Shown piece by piece: positions 5,473-6,301 of a DNA stretch of 6,301 bases (the stretch's first letter is position 1; each line of letters opens with the position of its first letter). This stretch comes from Clostridiales bacterium (lineage in GTDB: Bacteria; Bacillota; Clostridia; Lachnospirales; Cellulosilyticaceae). Under the pieces are notes generated by a model. That model saw nothing but the letters and a program-made list of their open reading frames with translations. It was not told where the DNA came from and ran no database searches. The translations under genes were made by a program, and so were the position numbers. The stretch is from contig DYCF01000045.1 in assembly GCA_019418225.1 (NCBI GenBank), forward strand, positions 1 to 6,301, given 5' to 3'.

Positions 5473-5719
5473 GTGAATAAGTTGAAGAGAAAAATTAAAA
5501 AATGTGGATGAATTTAAGAAGGCTCTGTGGAGAACTTAAAACATATATAACAAGGTTAAGACTAAATTTGTCGCATTTATGGGATTATGCCAATATATGA
5601 GACTTTTTCAAAATGGGATTGGGCTATAATGAAAATGATGATCTATAGGTTAGCATTACGGCGTTAAGCGATAACCATAGACTTAAATTAAAGCGTAATA
5701 ATAGATAAGGGGATTAGCC
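5473..5719 (+). promoter_or_regulatory. Intergenic region with promoter and structured leader for the HIT gene
   Basis: I see no gene in 5473-5600. A perfect -10 TATAAT lies at 5625-5630. The -35 is weak (ACTTTT at 5602-5607, 17-base spacing), so an activator is possible. The 8-base direct repeat ATGGGATT (5579-5586 and 5613-5620) flanks and enters this promoter. Transcripts starting near 5637 would carry an 80-base leader. In it CTATAGGTTA (5643-5652) pairs with TAACCATAG (5672-5680) with one bulged A. ATTACG in the loop (5655-5660) can pair with CGTAAT (5694-5699), just upstream of the ribosome site AAGGGG (5707-5712), in pseudoknot geometry. No known riboswitch class is recognised. Confidence 0.5.
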
Positions 5720-6145
5720 ATGCATTTTGATAACGATTGCTTTTACTGTGTAAAAGACAACAGATTAACAGACATTATGATTAAAATTTGTGATCTTGAA
5801 GCATCAACACTTTACCTTTTCAAAGAACAAACATACAGAGGTAGATGTTTAGTAGCTTACAAAGAACATAAAAGTGAAATCTTCCACTTAACAGATGAAG
5901 AAAGAAATGCTTTCATGAAAGACGTAGCAAGAGTAGCTAATGCTATGGACAAAGCATTCTCACCAACAAAAATCAACTACGGTGCATATGCAGATAAAAT
6001 GACACACCTTCATTATCACATTGTACCAAAATATGAAGGTGGTCCAAGCTTTGGTGGCACATTTGAAATGATGCCAGAACCAAAAGTATTATTAAGTGAT
6101 GCAGAGTATGCAGAGCTTATTGAAAAAGTGAAAGAAAACCTTTAG
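5720..6145 (+). CDS. HIT-family nucleotide-binding protein (141 aa)
   Basis: HIT (histidine triad) proteins are small dimeric nucleotide hydrolases or transferases acting on nucleoside phosphoramidates, dinucleoside polyphosphates or adenylylated compounds in the cytoplasm. The signature H-x-H-x-H is complete at residues 96-100 (THLHYHIVPKY), with the middle histidine H98 as the expected nucleophile. The CFYC at residues 7-10 matches the N-terminal CxxC often seen in bacterial HIT proteins, although the second zinc-ligand pair is not obvious. KINYGAYADKMTHLH keeps the usual nucleotide-pocket spacing. The length is normal. ATG 5720 has AAGGGG seven bases upstream. Compared with neighbours it uses more C-ending codons (AAC, TAC, TTC), consistent with higher expression. 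It is a single-gene unit with its own promoter and terminator. The exact substrate cannot be told from sequence. Confidence 0.93.
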   Translation: MHFDNDCFYCVKDNRLTDIMIKICDLEASTLYLFKEQTYRGRCLVAYKEHKSEIFHLTDEERNAFMKDVARVANAMDKAFSPTKINYGAYADKMTHLHYHIVPKYEGGPSFGGTFEMMPEPKVLLSDAEYAELIEKVKENL

Positions 6146-6160
6146 GATACCTTTAGGATA
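6139..6160 (+). repeat. 11-bp perfect tandem duplication at the HIT stop codon
   Basis: CCTTTAGGATA occurs twice back to back (6139-6149 and 6150-6160). The HIT stop TAG 6143-6145 lies in the first copy. This is a small replication-slippage duplication that separates the stop from the terminator and does not change the protein. Confidence 0.85.
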
Positions 6161-6194
6161 GGGGGGTGGCTCAACGTGCCGCCGCCTTTTTTTT
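6160..6194 (+). terminator. Strong GC-rich intrinsic terminator after the HIT gene
   Basis: The left arm AGGGGGGTGGC (6160-6170) pairs with GCCGCCGCCTT (6178-6188), with one G-G mismatch, two G-U pairs and loop TCAACGT. Eight T residues follow (6187-6194). It is the most GC-rich patch in the window. Confidence 0.9.
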
Positions 6195-6203
6195 GGAGGT
6201 GAG

Positions 6204-6294
6204 GGGCATGGATAAATTAGGGTATATAGTTTTCCTTTGACCTCCCGTTGGTCGAAGTCAAGATAAAACTATATACCCTAATTTATCCACACCC
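6204..6294. repeat. Perfect 25-bp inverted repeat, possible palindromic mobile unit
   Basis: Bases 6209-6233 (starting TGGATAAATTAGGG) are the exact reverse complement of 6265-6289. GGG 6204-6206 and CCC 6292-6294 extend the stem across a two-base mismatch. Within the 31-base centre, TTTGACC (6236-6242) pairs with GGTCGAA (6250-6256). No T tract follows, so this is not an ordinary terminator. A strong GGAGGTG site (6195-6201) precedes ATG 6208, which opens a 10-codon frame (MDKLGYIVFL) lying in the left arm and ending at TGA 6238-6240. ACCTCC (6240-6245) can pair with GGAGGT (6195-6200). It may be a MITE or REP-like element, the end of a longer element beyond the window, or a structured leader of the next gene. 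Confidence 0.8.
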
Positions 6295-6301
6295 ATGAAG
6301 T

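Noticed and set aside
6208..6240. 10-codon frame MDKLGYIVFL as a gene
   Set aside because: It has a good ribosome site but is almost entirely made of the inverted-repeat arm. It may be a leader or chance, so it is described under the repeat and not called as a CDS.

Overview
The window is AT-rich DNA with strong Shine-Dalgarno sites, frequent intrinsic terminators, an XRE repressor, a MutS2-type ATPase fragment, an ECF sigma/anti-sigma pair and a HIT protein. This points to a low-GC Firmicute, most likely a clostridial (Lachnospirales-like) chromosome. The taxonomic call is inference from gene types and base composition, not from any database search.

Left part (1 to about 2228) looks like mobile-element, prophage-like DNA. 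It starts with the tail of a cut-off gene, followed by six tightly packed plus-strand small genes (79-1346). One of them is frameshifted at a run of six A (261-538), and one is a previously uncalled TTG-start microprotein with two CxxC pairs (1030-1191). The run closes with an intrinsic terminator (1345-1378). Next comes a 165-base stretch without a clear gene, which holds a possible structured RNA, and then a bidirectional terminator. A compact switch follows: a leftward XRE repressor (1556-1879) and a rightward 46-codon gene (2033-2173), with back-to-back promoters and two perfect palindromes between them. The small gene ends in its own terminator (2181-2214).

At about 2211-2230 the sequence changes abruptly into the interior of a MutS2-family gene. 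From 2230 to 3201 the reading frame encodes a good C-terminal half, with Walker B, H-loop and KOW-like tail. The Walker A half is missing and an in-frame TGA lies directly before the homology. The simplest reading is that the element to the left is inserted in, or has replaced the 5' half of, this mutS2-like gene.

Right part (3202-6301) is ordinary chromosomal-looking sequence. It has an ECF sigma factor (3270-3833) overlapping by 8 bases a single-pass membrane protein, the likely anti-sigma partner (3826-5436). That partner carries a 39-bp tandem repeat in its cytoplasmic part. After its terminator comes a HIT-family protein (5720-6145), preceded by a promoter and a structured leader and followed by a strong GC-rich terminator. 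The window ends in a perfect 25-bp inverted repeat (6209-6289), which I cannot assign to a known family.

The two points most worth following are the mutS2/element junction and the 25-bp inverted repeat.
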